Of a stretch of 64,000 nt of DNA, positions 46,662 to 56,262 are shown one piece after another; the first letter of the stretch is position 1, and each line of letters begins with the position of its first letter. The notes under the pieces were generated by a model. It was given only the letters and a program-made list of their open reading frames with translations. It searched no databases and had not been told where the DNA came from. Made by a program: the position numbers and the translations under genes. Origin of the DNA: Pseudomonas sp. v388 (GTDB lineage: Bacteria; Pseudomonadota; Gammaproteobacteria; Pseudomonadales; Pseudomonadaceae); assembly GCF_003935425.1 (NCBI RefSeq), contig NZ_RHQN01000005.1:276413-340412 (forward strand). Direction: 5' to 3'.

Positions 46662-48914
46662 ATGGTACAGGTGAGAGCACACCAGCCGATAAATACAGAC
46701 GGCAGTATCAATCTCGATGCCTGGCTTGATCATATCGTCAGCGTCGACCTGGTCCTGGACCGGGAAATAATGAAACAAGCCTGTGAATTCGCCCGGCAAG
46801 CCGAGCAGAAGGATCAGGACGGCAAGACCCCCGGCAAGAGCCATTGGATCGAGGGCTATTCCAGCTTCCAGGCGGGGCTGGAAATTGCCGAGATCCTTGC
46901 GGACCTCAAGCTGGATCAGGATTCCCTCGTCGCAGCGGTGATCTACCGTGGCGTGCGGGAAGGGCGCATTGCGCTGGCTGACGTCGAGCAGCGTTTCGGT
47001 GCCACCGTGGCCAAGCTGATCGATGGCGTGCTGCGCATGGCCGCGATCAGCGCCAGTCTCAGCCCGCGCCAGTCGCTGGTGCTGGGCAGTCAGGTGCAGG
47101 TCGAGAACCTGCGCAAGATGCTGGTGGCGATGGTCGACGACGTGCGCGTCGCGCTGATCAAGCTGGCCGAGCGGACCTGCGCGATTCGCGCGGTGAAGAA
47201 CGCCGGCGACGAGAAGCGCAACCGCGTGGCACGGGAAGTCTTCGACATCTACGCGCCCCTGGCTCACCGCCTGGGCATCGGGCATATCAAATGGGAGCTG
47301 GAGGACCTGTCCTTTCGCTACCTGGAGCCCGATCAGTACAAGCAGATCGCCAAGCTGCTGCATGAGCGTCGCCTCGATCGCGAGCGCTTCATCACCGATG
47401 TCATGACCCAGCTCGACAACGAACTGCAGGCCACCGGCGTGAAAGCCGACATCAGCGGCCGTGCCAAACATATCTACTCCATCTGGCGCAAAATGCAGCG
47501 CAAGGGCCTGGCCTTCAGCCAGATCTACGACGTGCGTGCGGTGCGCGTGCTGGTCCCGGAAATGCGCGATTGCTACACCGCGCTGGGCATCGTGCACACC
47601 TTGTGGCGGCACATTCCCAAGGAATTCGACGACTACATCGCCAACCCCAAGGAAAACGGCTATCGCTCGCTGCACACCGCGGTGATCGGCCCGGAAGGCA
47701 AGGTGCTGGAAGTGCAGATCCGCACCCACGCCATGCACGAAGAAGCCGAATTGGGGGTGTGCGCGCACTGGCGCTACAAGGGCACCGACGTCAAATCCAG
47801 CTCCAACCACTACGAAGAGAAAATCTCGTGGCTGCGTCAGGTACTGGAATGGCACGAAGAACTGGGCGATATCGGCGGGCTGGCGGAACAGCTGCGCGTC
47901 GATATCGAACCGGATCGGGTCTACGTCTTCACGCCCGACGGCCATGCCATCGACTTGCCCAAGGGCGCTACGCCGCTGGACTTCGCCTATCGGGTGCACA
48001 CCGAAATCGGCCACAACTGCCGGGGCGCGAAGATCAACGGGCGGATCGTACCGCTCAACTACAGCCTGCAGACCGGTGAACAGGTCGAGATCATCACCAG
48101 CAAGCAGGGCACGCCCAGCCGCGACTGGCTGAACTCCAACCTGGGTTACATCACCACGTCCAGGGCGCGGGCCAAGATCGTCCACTGGTTCAAGTTGCAG
48201 GCGCGCGACCAGAACGTCGCCGCAGGCAAGAGCCTGCTGGAGCGCGAGCTGGCGCGGGTGGCCCTGCCGCAGGTCGATTTCGACAAGCTGGCCGACAAGG
48301 CCAACTACAAGACCGCCGAAGACCTGTTCGCCGCACTGGGCGCCGGGGATTTGCGCCTGACCCAACTGGTCAACCTCGCCCAGCAGCAGGTCGAGCCGGA
48401 TCGCCTCAACGAAGTCGAGCTGATCCCGCGCAAGGCCACCGGCTACAAGCCAGGCAAGCGGGGCGACATCCAGATCCAGGGCGTGGGCAACCTCATGACC
48501 CAGATCGCCGGTTGCTGCCAGCCGCTGCCGGGTGATGCGATCGTCGGTTACATCACCCAGGGGCGTGGCGTGACCATTCACCGCCAGGACTGCGCCTCGG
48601 TGCTGCAACTGGGCGGGCGCGAGCCGGAGCGGATCATTCAGGTCAGCTGGGGGCCGGTGCCGGTGCTCACCTATCCGGTGGACATCATCATTCGCGCCTA
48701 CGACCGTTCCGGGCTGCTGCGTGACGTTACCCAGGTCCTGCTCAACGAGCGGATCAACGTGCTGGCGGTCAATACCCGTTCGAACAAGGAAGACAACACT
48801 GCGCTCATGTCGCTGACCATCGAGATCCCGGGCCTCGAAGCCCTGGGTCGGTTGCTGGGGCGTATTTCCCAGCTGCCGAACATCATCGAGACGCGGCGTA
48901 ATAGAACGCCTTGA
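46662..48914 (+). CDS. relA: GTP pyrophosphokinase RelA
   Basis: The 750-residue protein makes (p)ppGpp on ribosomes during amino acid starvation. Order: a degenerate HD hydrolase-like domain (residues 50-180; the metal HD pair is replaced by YRGVREG), a synthetase domain at about 240-370 (IYDVRAVRVLVPEMRDCYTA, NPKENGYRSLHTAVIGP), TGS near 415-475 (VYVFTPDGHAIDLPKGATPL), a zinc-finger/helical region with CCQPLPGD, and ACT at the end. The degenerate HD marks it as RelA rather than SpoT. The ATG at 46662 opens the conserved start. Confidence 0.95.
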   Translation: MVQVRAHQPINTDGSINLDAWLDHIVSVDLVLDREIMKQACEFARQAEQKDQDGKTPGKSHWIEGYSSFQAGLEIAEILADLKLDQDSLVAAVIYRGVREGRIALADVEQRFGATVAKLIDGVLRMAAISASLSPRQSLVLGSQVQVENLRKMLVAMVDDVRVALIKLAERTCAIRAVKNAGDEKRNRVAREVFDIYAPLAHRLGIGHIKWELEDLSFRYLEPDQYKQIAKLLHERRLDRERFITDVMTQLDNELQATGVKADISGRAKHIYSIWRKMQRKGLAFSQIYDVRAVRVLVPEMRDCYTALGIVHTLWRHIPKEFDDYIANPKENGYRSLHTAVIGPEGKVLEVQIRTHAMHEEAELGVCAHWRYKGTDVKSSSNHYEEKISWLRQVLEWHEELGDIGGLAEQLRVDIEPDRVYVFTPDGHAIDLPKGATPLDFAYRVHTEIGHNCRGAKINGRIVPLNYSLQTGEQVEIITSKQGTPSRDWLNSNLGYITTSRARAKIVHWFKLQARDQNVAAGKSLLERELARVALPQVDFDKLADKANYKTAEDLFAALGAGDLRLTQLVNLAQQQVEPDRLNEVELIPRKATGYKPGKRGDIQIQGVGNLMTQIAGCCQPLPGDAIVGYITQGRGVTIHRQDCASVLQLGGREPERIIQVSWGPVPVLTYPVDIIIRAYDRSGLLRDVTQVLLNERINVLAVNTRSNKEDNTALMSLTIEIPGLEALGRLLGRISQLPNIIETRRNRTP

Positions 48915-48940
48915 GCACTCACGCGCTCCTACAGCGAATC

Positions 48941-49020
48941 TGTAGGAGCGAGCTTGCTCGCGAAGAGGCCGGAACAGACACATAAATGTGTTGTTCGTGG
49001 CGAGCAAGCTCCCTCCCACA
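48941..49020. repeat. REP pair between relA and mazG
   Basis: A direct perfect REP (TGTAGGAGCGAGCTTGCTCG) at 48941-48960 and an inverted copy (GTGGCGAGCAAGCTCCCTCC) at 48997-49016 bracket a short spacer. Its right end is 15 bases before the mazG ATG. Confidence 0.85.
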
Positions 49021-49035
49021 GAGCAAGAGGCATCA

Positions 49036-49869
49036 ATGTATACACTCGACGACCTGCTGCATCTCATGGCCCGGCTGCGTGATCCGCAATTCGGTTGCCC
49101 TTGGGATTTGAAGCAGACCTACGCGAGCATCGTGCCGCACACGCTGGAAGAAGCCTATGAAGTGGCTGATGCCATCGAGCGCGGTGATTTCGATCATCTT
49201 CAGGGCGAGCTGGGCGATCTGCTGTTTCAGGTGGTGTTCTACGCCCAGTTGGCCAAGGAAGAAGGACGCTTCGAGTTTGACGGCGTGATCGACGGCATCA
49301 CCCGCAAGCTGCTGCGTCGTCATCCGCATGTGTTTCCCACCGGTGAGCTGCACGCGCCGAAAGAAATCCCGCGCCTGACCGACAACGAGGTCAACCGGCG
49401 CTGGGACGAAATCAAGGCTCAAGAGCGTGCCGAGAAAACCAATGCGCCGCAGCAGCTGTCATTGCTCGATGATGTGCCCGTTGCACTGCCGGCGTTGAGC
49501 CGCGCGGCCAAGTTGCAAAAGCGAGCGGCGCAGGTCGGTTTCGACTGGCCCGAGGCGTTGCCGGTGGTCGACAAGGTGCGCGAAGAGCTTGATGAAGTGC
49601 TTGAAGCCATGGCCGAGAACGATGCTGCGGCGGTGGCCGACGAGATCGGTGATCTGCTGTTTGTGGTGGTGAATCTGGCGCGGCATCTTAAAGTCGACCC
49701 GGAAACTGCGTTACGCTCGGCCAACAGCAAGTTCGACAGACGCTTCCGATATATTGAACAGGCATTGCGCCACACCCAGCGTCCCATCGAAGATTGCACC
49801 CTCGAGGAAATGGACGCTCTGTGGGGCGAGGCCAAACGTCAGGAAAAGAACGCGCCCGGCTGTGGCTGA
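49036..49869 (+). CDS. mazG: Nucleoside triphosphate pyrophosphohydrolase MazG
   Basis: The 277-residue enzyme hydrolyses NTPs to NMP and pyrophosphate. It has two MazG domains: the first with WDLKQTYASIVPHTLEEAYE and GDLLFQVVFYAQLAKEEGRF, the second with VREELDEVLEAMAENDAAAV and GDLLFVVVNLARHLKVDPET. The EExxE-type metal ligands are visible in both. It follows relA, consistent with a role in nucleotide and alarmone homeostasis. The ATG at 49036 is favoured over an in-frame ATG at 48988 inside the REP. Confidence 0.94.
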   Translation: MYTLDDLLHLMARLRDPQFGCPWDLKQTYASIVPHTLEEAYEVADAIERGDFDHLQGELGDLLFQVVFYAQLAKEEGRFEFDGVIDGITRKLLRRHPHVFPTGELHAPKEIPRLTDNEVNRRWDEIKAQERAEKTNAPQQLSLLDDVPVALPALSRAAKLQKRAAQVGFDWPEALPVVDKVREELDEVLEAMAENDAAAVADEIGDLLFVVVNLARHLKVDPETALRSANSKFDRRFRYIEQALRHTQRPIEDCTLEEMDALWGEAKRQEKNAPGCG

Positions 49870-49900
49870 GCGCGCGGCAACTGCATAAGTGAGTAGACAG

Positions 49901-50440
49901 ATGAGCATTTCTCTTCGTGACCAGTTGCTCAAGGCAGGACTGGTCAACCAGAAGCAGGCCAAACAGGTCAGCAAAGAAAAGCAGAAAGAACAGCGTCTGG
50001 TGCACAAGGGCCAGGCCCAGGCCGACGATTCACAAAAGCGCGCCGCCCAGGAAGCCATGGCGGAAAAGGCCAGGCGTGACCAGGAGCTGAATCGCCAGCA
50101 GCAGGAGAAGGTCGAGCAGAAAGCCCGCGCCGCGCAGATCAAGCAATTGATCGAAGTATCGCGCCTGCCCAAGCTGACCACCGAGGATTACTACAACTTC
50201 GTTGACGACAAAAAGGTCAAGCGCATCTCGGTCAACGCTCTGGTGCGCAACAAGCTGAGCAGTGGCTCGCTGGCCATCGTGCATCACGGCGGCGGTTACG
50301 AGATCATTCCTCGCGAGGCTGCACTGAAGATCCAGGAACGCGATCCACGTCGCATCGTGCTGCTCAACACTCCGACCGAAGCGCCGGATGCGGATGACCC
50401 GTATGCCGCGTATCAGGTGCCTGACGACCTGATGTGGTAA
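49901..50440 (+). CDS. DUF2058 family protein (YaiL-like)
   Basis: The 179-residue product begins MSISLRDQLLKAGLVNQKQA and has a long basic, glutamine/lysine-rich coiled-coil region at 25-90, then a small alpha/beta domain (LPKLTTEDYYNFVDDKKVKR, GSLAIVHHGGGYEIIPREAA). This is the DUF2058/YaiL family, proposed nucleoprotein or polysome-associated proteins. The second ATG at 49901 is chosen; the preceding one at 49889 adds four residues. It follows mazG by 31 bp and may be co-transcribed. Confidence 0.9.
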   Translation: MSISLRDQLLKAGLVNQKQAKQVSKEKQKEQRLVHKGQAQADDSQKRAAQEAMAEKARRDQELNRQQQEKVEQKARAAQIKQLIEVSRLPKLTTEDYYNFVDDKKVKRISVNALVRNKLSSGSLAIVHHGGGYEIIPREAALKIQERDPRRIVLLNTPTEAPDADDPYAAYQVPDDLMW

Positions 50441-50476
50441 GACGCCCAAGCCCGCCCCTACGAAGCCTGGACATTT

Positions 50477-50502
50477 CGTAGGAGCGAGCTGGCTCGCGGT
50501 GG
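50477..50502. repeat. REP element
   Basis: CGTAGGAGCGAGCTGGCTCG is a REP palindrome with one stem mismatch, between convergent genes. Confidence 0.75.
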
Positions 50503-50541
50503 GCTGCAAAAGCAGCCCCCATTCCAACTACAAGCCTCCAA

Positions 50542-50721
50542 TTACTGATCCCGCCGACTCTCCAAAGCTTCGAGTTCTTCCTTGTACCGATTCGCATCGG
50601 ACTCGTCATGGAACATCCCTACCAACTGGTCCTGCTGATGCACATCCCAGATATGAATACCGTGGCCAACGGTTTCGTGGGAAAGATGAGCGTCGTCTCG
50701 TTCAGTCACTTTTACAGTCAT
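50542..50721 (-). CDS. Small conserved-looking protein, 59 residues
   Basis: A 59-codon frame runs on the minus strand from ATG at 50721 to TAA at 50542-50544. The product begins MTVKVTERDDAHLSHETVGH and ends YKEELEALESRRDQ, with a beta-like middle GIHIWDVHQQDQLVGMFHDE. GGAG nine bases before the ATG supports translation. The composition looks protein-like rather than accidental, and it has the style of pseudomonad DUF-type small proteins. I cannot name a family. It is convergent with the DUF2058 gene. Confidence 0.7.
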   Translation of the reverse strand: MTVKVTERDDAHLSHETVGHGIHIWDVHQQDQLVGMFHDESDANRYKEELEALESRRDQ

Positions 50722-50917
50722 ATCGATAGGCTCCTGACTCTGGAAACTGCGGCGATGTGTCGCAGGCCTCTTTTATAGGTTTTGTTAGCTTCCTAAGTAA
50801 ATAGTCTGAAGGTCCGGTTGGGGCGTCAGGAATCGTTAATTCGTTCGCAGGCCTTATGTTCTGTGGCTTGTAGCGGGGGTGGTCGAAGATGAAGGTTTGT
50901 TCATGTGCGCCGCGGTC

Positions 50918-51026
50918 CCATGGGAGGGAGCTTGCTCGCGATCTGGTGCGCAGCGGCAGCAAATGGATCTTCGACCAGTCCGGGTATCTGCGCCATCGTT
51001 CGTCGCCAGCAAGCTGCCTCCCACAT
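50918..51026. repeat. REP pair
   Basis: A direct copy (GGGAGGGAGCTTGCTCGCGA) at 50922-50941 and an inverted copy (CGTCGCCAGCAAGCTGCCTC) at 51001-51020 form a BIME. Confidence 0.75.
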
Positions 51027-51057
51027 GAGGCGATTCGCCATTGGACACCCAACAAAA

Positions 51058-51079
51058 AGCCCCGCTAAAAAGCGGGGCT
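51058..51079 (-). terminator. Rho-independent terminator of the DUF3108 gene
   Basis: AGCCCCGCT at 51058-51066 and AGCGGGGCT at 51071-51079 form a perfect 9-bp stem with a 4-base loop, followed on the minus strand by a five-T run. It lies about 22 bases after the stop codon at 51101. Confidence 0.9.
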
Positions 51080-51100
51080 CGGCGATGCAGGACGTTGGGA

Positions 51101-51814
51101 TCAGCTGCCTTTGACAGCCTTGCCGTTGACCGTGCCGTCCAGCAGCATGATGTTGTATTCCTTGCCGTCGGTTTCGACCTGTTGCAGGCGCACCAGCAGG
51201 TAGTCCCAGTCCTTGGCGAACCACAGCACGGTGATGCGCTTGCTTTGCGTCGGGTCGCGGACGCGTTCCACCTTGATGGCGTCAACCTGGCCGGCCTTGG
51301 TGTCAACCTTCTCCGAACCCAGCACGCGGAAGTCATAGGTGTCTACTTCGTCGCCGTCGACGACCTGGTAGCTCATGCTCTTCTTGCCGGCGGCCACGTC
51401 ATGCTGCAACGCCAGCTGGTAGGTGGATTTGTCGAGGATGCCACGGTTGAGCGGCAGCTTCACCGCGTCGCCACGGTCGGTGCCGGTGACGAACTTGTTG
51501 GCCCAGTCGAAGGACAGGTCGATTTTCTTGGACTTGCCCAGGCCGCTGCGCTCAAAGCTGTAGGTCTGCGGCAGCATGGTGTCCTTGTCGACCTTCAGCG
51601 TGCTGACTTCGGTCAGGCTGGCGATCATCATGGAGGCCTTGAAGTTGAGCGTCCAGGTGCCGTCGGCGCCCGCTTCGAGGCTGCGCTCGGCGGTGCCGCT
51701 CATGGGCAGCTGTTTCCAGTCGGCGGTGTAGCTGGCGGAGAAGGGTTGAAGGTCTGCCGCTTGTACAGCCGGCAAAGCGAACAGAGCGAAAGCGAAGAGC
51801 AAGGCGCGTCGCAT
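51101..51814 (-). CDS. DUF3108 exported protein
   Basis: The 237-residue product has a Sec signal peptide (LLFAFALFALPAVQA) and a mature beta-rich domain (LQPFSASYTADWKQLPMSGT, WTLNFKASMMIASLTEVSTL) matching the DUF3108 family. It is periplasmic or outer-membrane associated, of unknown function. The gene follows purN by 8 bp on the same strand, so it is probably co-transcribed. The start at 51814 matches the signal peptide. Confidence 0.88.
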   Translation of the reverse strand: MRRALLFAFALFALPAVQAADLQPFSASYTADWKQLPMSGTAERSLEAGADGTWTLNFKASMMIASLTEVSTLKVDKDTMLPQTYSFERSGLGKSKKIDLSFDWANKFVTGTDRGDAVKLPLNRGILDKSTYQLALQHDVAAGKKSMSYQVVDGDEVDTYDFRVLGSEKVDTKAGQVDAIKVERVRDPTQSKRITVLWFAKDWDYLLVRLQQVETDGKEYNIMLLDGTVNGKAVKGS

Positions 51815-51822
51815 GGTATCTC

Positions 51823-52473
51823 CTAGTTTCGAATCAAGTGGCCGCTGGCCGGAAGTAACTGGCCGTCGAGCAAGGCGCCTTGTTCGCCAAGGCTTAACCG
51901 GCCTTCGGCGAACCAGCGGATCGCCAGCGGATAAATGCGGTGCTCCTGAGTATGAACCCGCTGCGCGAGTGTCGCGGGCGAGTCCTGCAACTGTACCGAA
52001 ATAACTGCCTGTACGACCAGAGGGCCGCCATCGAGTTCCTCGGTGACAAAATGCACGCTGCATCCGTGTTGCGCATCGCCGGCGTCCAGCACGCGCTGAT
52101 GCGTATGCAGGCCTTTATAGAGCGGCAGCAGGGAAGGGTGGATGTTGAGCAGGCGGCCGTGATAGTGGCGCACGAAGTTCGCGCTGAGGATTCGCATGAA
52201 CCCCGCCAGTACCACCAGCTGCGGATTGAAGGTATCGATCAGTTCGATCAGCGCGGCATCGAAGGCTTCGCGACCTTCGTATGCCTTGTGATCCAGAACG
52301 CAGGCTTCGATGCCTGCGTCCCTGGCCCGCTGCAGGCCGAACGCGTCTTCCTTGTTGGAAATGACCGCGCGGATCCGGACGGGGGTGGCCCCGTCCTTGA
52401 AGCTGTCGATCATTGCCTGAAGGTTGCCACCGGTGCCGGAGAGCAGCACCACGACGTTGCAGGTGGCTGACAT
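51823..52473 (-). CDS. purN: Phosphoribosylglycinamide formyltransferase 1
   Basis: The 216-residue enzyme formylates GAR using 10-formyl-THF in purine synthesis. It has the family loop VVLLSGTGGNLQAMI, the catalytic asparagine-histidine-aspartate region (LNIHPSLLPLYKGLHTHQRV, ELDGGPLVVQAVI) and the expected length. The ATG shares one base with the purM stop, so the two are coupled. Confidence 0.95.
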   Translation of the reverse strand: MSATCNVVVLLSGTGGNLQAMIDSFKDGATPVRIRAVISNKEDAFGLQRARDAGIEACVLDHKAYEGREAFDAALIELIDTFNPQLVVLAGFMRILSANFVRHYHGRLLNIHPSLLPLYKGLHTHQRVLDAGDAQHGCSVHFVTEELDGGPLVVQAVISVQLQDSPATLAQRVHTQEHRIYPLAIRWFAEGRLSLGEQGALLDGQLLPASGHLIRN

Positions 52474-53531
52474 CAATGGGCCTTGACGTTCTTCAGCTCG
52501 ACTTGTGCGGCACCTTGCGGCGCGGTGGCGATCTGGCCGATCACCCAAGGCTGTTCGCCGGTTTCACGCAGAACGTTCAGGGCTGCCTCGACATGCTCCT
52601 GCGCCACGCAGATGACCATGCCGACGCCGCAGTTCAATACGCGGTGCATCTCGTGCTCGTCGACGTTGCCCTGCTGCTGCAACCAGTCGAACACGGCCGG
52701 ACGCTGCCAGCTGGCGACGTCGACCACGGCCTGTGCGCCTTCCGGCAGAACGCGCGGGATATTGTCCAGCAGGCCGCCGCCGGTGATGTGCGCCATGGCC
52801 TTGACCGCGCCGGTGTCCTTGATCAGCTTGAGCAGCTGCTTGACGTAGATGCGGGTCGGCGCCATCAGCAGTTCGGTCAGCGGCTTGCCGTCGAGCTGGA
52901 TGTTTTCGATATCGGCACCTGCCACTTCGATGATCTTGCGGATCAGCGAGTAGCCGTTGGAATGCGGGCCGGAAGACGGCAGGGCGATCAGTGCATCGCC
53001 AGCGGCAACCTTGGAACCGTCGATGATTTCAGCCTTTTCCACGACGCCTACGCAGAAGCCGGCCAGGTCGTAGTCTTCGCCTTCGTACATGCCGGGCATT
53101 TCAGCGGTTTCGCCGCCGACCAGCGAGCAGCCGGCCAGTTCGCAGCCCGCGCCGATGCCGGTGACGACCTGAGCGGCGGTGTCGACATTGAGCTTGCCGG
53201 TGGCGTAGTAGTCGAGGAAGAACAGCGGCTCGGCACCGCATACCACCAGGTCGTTGACGCACATGGCCACCAGATCGATGCCGATGCTGTCGTGCTTGTT
53301 CAGGTTCAAGGCCAGACGCAGCTTGGTGCCGACGCCGTCGGTACCCGAGACCAGCACCGGCTGCTTGTAACCGGCCGGGATTTCGCAGAGGGCGCCGAAA
53401 CCTCCCAGGCCGCCCATGACTTCCGGACGCTTGGTGCGCTTGGCGACGCTCTTGATGCGTTCGACCAATGCTTCACCGGCGTCGATGTCTACACCGGCGT
53501 CTTTGTAGCTCAGGGAGGGTTGCTTGCTCAT
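52473..53531 (-). CDS. purM: Phosphoribosylformylglycinamidine cyclo-ligase
   Basis: The 352-residue AIR synthetase closes the imidazole ring in purine synthesis. It has the ATP-site motifs [46 protein letters not shown] and GLAL-type [16 protein letters not shown]. The ATG at 53531 begins the conserved start [16 protein letters not shown]. It is the first gene of purM-purN and is divergent from the DUF2066 gene, an arrangement usual in pseudomonads. Confidence 0.96.
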   Translation of the reverse strand: MSKQPSLSYKDAGVDIDAGEALVERIKSVAKRTKRPEVMGGLGGFGALCEIPAGYKQPVLVSGTDGVGTKLRLALNLNKHDSIGIDLVAMCVNDLVVCGAEPLFFLDYYATGKLNVDTAAQVVTGIGAGCELAGCSLVGGETAEMPGMYEGEDYDLAGFCVGVVEKAEIIDGSKVAAGDALIALPSSGPHSNGYSLIRKIIEVAGADIENIQLDGKPLTELLMAPTRIYVKQLLKLIKDTGAVKAMAHITGGGLLDNIPRVLPEGAQAVVDVASWQRPAVFDWLQQQGNVDEHEMHRVLNCGVGMVICVAQEHVEAALNVLRETGEQPWVIGQIATAPQGAAQVELKNVKAH

Positions 53532-53867
53532 AAAAATCCAGGCCTTTAGGGGGGATTCGGGGGTATCGACCGCAGCGGCGGGGCCGGAGGCAGCGCTTGC
53601 GCGCAATGCCTTGTTGGGCCGCCACCATCGCCAGTCTGCGAAGGCGCGCGATTTTATCAGGCTTGCACCGCAGGGGCCATCCTTGGGCCGACAGTAGGGG
53701 AGGTGTCAGGCAAAATAAACCGCTGTCGTGCGCCTCGCGACGTTCGACTGTGGCCTTTTAAGGTGTACTTTAAGGTGAATGAATCGAGCCTGCCTGCTGT
53801 CCTAGGCTCGTTACTCCTCCTGAAGCCGCACTTTCACGGCGTTTTTCTTTCCGTTCGGGATCTGTCC

Positions 53868-54953
53868 ATGCGTTTTTCCAACATTCTTTTCGCCGGCTGC
53901 CTGTCGCTGTTCAGCCTGCCCGGCCTTGCCGAAACCGTCAGCAATCTTTATCAGGTGCGCGAGCCGGTCAGCGGTCAGTCTCCCGATGAGCGCAATCGCG
54001 CCACTCAGGCGGCGCTCGAAACCCTGGTGCTGCGCCTGACCGGCGACGCCAAGGCGGCGCAAGGCTCGGCGCTGGCCGAGCTGCGTAAAGACCCGCAACA
54101 AGTGATCAGCCAGTACGGCTACGAAGCCGGTCCGCCGGAAACCTTGCTGGTGGATTTCGATCCGGCGACCACCGACCGCGCCTTGCGCCAGGCCGGCCTG
54201 CCGATCTGGGGCAGCAATCGCCCGTCGATCCTGGGCTGGTGGCTCAACGACTCGGTCGAAGGCTCCAACCTGGTCGGCGATGGTCAGGGTTCCGCCGAGC
54301 CGCTGCGCCGCGCTGCCCAGCACCGTGGCTTGCCGTTGCGCCTGCCACTGGCCGATCTCAGCGAACAGAGCATGGGCACTGCGCAGGCGCTGGAAAGCAA
54401 AGACGCCGCCGCGCTCAAGGAAGCCTCCGAGCGTTACGGTGCCGACGCGATTCTTGCCGTACATGCCAAGGAAGACGCAGGCCAGTGGCAGGGCAAATGG
54501 CAGCTGTGGCTGGGTGATCAGCGCGAACAAGGCACCGCGACCGCTGCCGACTCCAGGGCGCTGGCCGATGCCGTGCTGCTGGCGGTGAGTCAGCGCCTGG
54601 CGCCGCGCTTCGTCGCCCGGCCCGGCGCCTCCAGCGGCGTGGTCCTGCAAGTACAGGGCATGACGCTGGAGCGCTATGCCGAAATGTTGCGTCTGCTGGA
54701 GCCTTTCGGCGGGCGTCTCAAGGCGGTCGAGGGTGACCGGCTGGACTTTGAAGTTGCCGGCAATCCGGAGCAGGTCCGCGCGCAATTGGCCTTGGGCAAG
54801 TTGCAGGAGATCCCTGCCGCCGAAGCCGCCGCAGCGCAAACCGCGCCTGTTCAGGTTCCGGTCGATGCCGCCGCGCAGCCTTCGGCGCCAGTCGCTGCAC
54901 CGGCGCCGACCATCGTTCCGGCTGCGGCGCCGCAACTGTATTTCCGCTGGTGA
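53868..54953 (+). CDS. DUF2066 exported protein
   Basis: The 361-residue product has a signal peptide (FSNILFAGCLSLFSLPGLAE) and a mature part matching DUF2066 (YQVREPVSGQSPDERNRATQ, ETLVLRLTGDAKA). Its C terminus is alanine/proline-rich. It is periplasmic of unknown function, and is found upstream of perM and hda in many gammaproteobacteria, as here. The start at 53868 opens the signal peptide. Confidence 0.9.
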   Translation: MRFSNILFAGCLSLFSLPGLAETVSNLYQVREPVSGQSPDERNRATQAALETLVLRLTGDAKAAQGSALAELRKDPQQVISQYGYEAGPPETLLVDFDPATTDRALRQAGLPIWGSNRPSILGWWLNDSVEGSNLVGDGQGSAEPLRRAAQHRGLPLRLPLADLSEQSMGTAQALESKDAAALKEASERYGADAILAVHAKEDAGQWQGKWQLWLGDQREQGTATAADSRALADAVLLAVSQRLAPRFVARPGASSGVVLQVQGMTLERYAEMLRLLEPFGGRLKAVEGDRLDFEVAGNPEQVRAQLALGKLQEIPAAEAAAAQTAPVQVPVDAAAQPSAPVAAPAPTIVPAAAPQLYFRW

Positions 54954-55002
54954 CCCGCGACGGGTCGCAAGCGAGCTGTTCCATCTGGATTGAGAGACAT
55001 TG

Positions 55003-56076
55003 ATGACTGATACACGGCGCTGGTTCTGGCTTGGCGGGATTGTCCTGCTGGTGGCCTTCATATTCCTGCTGCACCCGATCCTGATGCCGTTTCTGGTCGC
55101 GTTGCTGCTGGCCTACATGGGCGACCCGCTGGTGGACCGCCTGGAAAAACTCGGCCTGTCCCGGACCCTGAGCGTGGTCGCGGTGTTCGGCCTGTTCACC
55201 TTGATCCTGATGGCTTTGCTGTTGGTGCTGGTGCCGATGCTCGCCAAGCAGTTGATGCGCCTCTATGAGCTGGCGCCGCAGATCCTCGATTGGCTGCAGC
55301 ACACGGCAATGCCGTGGGTGCAGGCCAAGTTCGGGCTGTCGGACGGCTTCTGGCGTTTCGATCGGGTCAAGGCCGCCATCTCCGAACACATGGGCCAGGC
55401 GGGCGATATCGTCGGCATCGTGCTGTCCCGTGCCACGGCATCGAGCCTGGCGCTGATCGGCTGGCTGACCAATCTGGTGCTGATCCCGGTGGTGTGCTTC
55501 TACCTGCTGCGCGACTGGGACCTGATGATGGGCAAGATTCGCAGCCTGCTGCCGCGTCAGCGCGAGGCGCAGGTGGTCAAGCTGGCCGGGGAATGCCATG
55601 AAGTGCTGGGCGCGTTCATTCGCGGCCAGTTGCTGGTGATGGTCGGCCTGGGCGTGATCTACGCCGCCGGCCTGATGCTGGTGGGCCTGGAGCTGGGGCT
55701 GTTGATCGGCGTGATCGCAGGCCTGGCGGCCATCGTGCCTTATATGGGCTTTGTGATCGGCATTGGTGCGGCGTTGGTGGCCGGACTGTTCCAGTTTGGC
55801 GGCGACCTGTATCCGATGCTGGGCATCGTGGCGGTATTCATGATCGGTCAGGCGCTGGAAGGCATGGTGCTGACGCCGTTGCTGGTCGGCGACCGCATCG
55901 GCCTGCACCCGGTGGCGGTGATCTTCGCGATCCTGGCCGGCGGCGAGCTGTTCGGTTTCACCGGTATCCTGCTGGCGCTGCCGGTGGCGGCGGTGATCAT
56001 GGTGCTGGTGCGCCACGCCCACGACCTGTACAAAGACTCGGAGATCTACGGCGGCGCCGAAGACCCGGACCTCTGA
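55003..56076 (+). CDS. AI-2E family transporter (PerM-like)
   Basis: The 357-residue protein has about eight membrane helices and the PerM/YdiK pattern (LVAFIFLLHPILMPFLVALL, LLAYMGDPLVDRLEKLGLS, LTNLVLIPVVCFYLLRDWDL). It is an inner-membrane permease of uncertain substrate; AI-2 export is assigned only to some members. An upstream TTG at 55000 is ignored in favour of the ATG at 55003. It is 49 bp after the DUF2066 gene. Confidence 0.88.
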   Translation: MTDTRRWFWLGGIVLLVAFIFLLHPILMPFLVALLLAYMGDPLVDRLEKLGLSRTLSVVAVFGLFTLILMALLLVLVPMLAKQLMRLYELAPQILDWLQHTAMPWVQAKFGLSDGFWRFDRVKAAISEHMGQAGDIVGIVLSRATASSLALIGWLTNLVLIPVVCFYLLRDWDLMMGKIRSLLPRQREAQVVKLAGECHEVLGAFIRGQLLVMVGLGVIYAAGLMLVGLELGLLIGVIAGLAAIVPYMGFVIGIGAALVAGLFQFGGDLYPMLGIVAVFMIGQALEGMVLTPLLVGDRIGLHPVAVIFAILAGGELFGFTGILLALPVAAVIMVLVRHAHDLYKDSEIYGGAEDPDL

Positions 56077-56262
56077 GCCTGCTTGACCTTATGTAAATGA
56101 CCCGGTCGGCCGCGCACGCGTGTGTCGGTCGACCGGTTTGTCCATTTGAAGTACGCAAACCTTTGATTTTGCAGGCGCATTGTGCGACCTGCCCCCGCGG
56201 GTATAAACTTTGCGCACTTTACACAGAGGCCCTTGGCGGTTCGCTTGAACCGTTCAGTCAGC

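Larger units (their letters stand above)
50722..51100. other. Intergenic region with REP pair and terminator
   Basis: This 379-bp stretch separates two minus-strand genes. It contains a probable promoter for the 59-codon gene, a REP pair at 50918-51026 and the terminator at 51058-51079. No further gene is supported. Confidence 0.5.
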
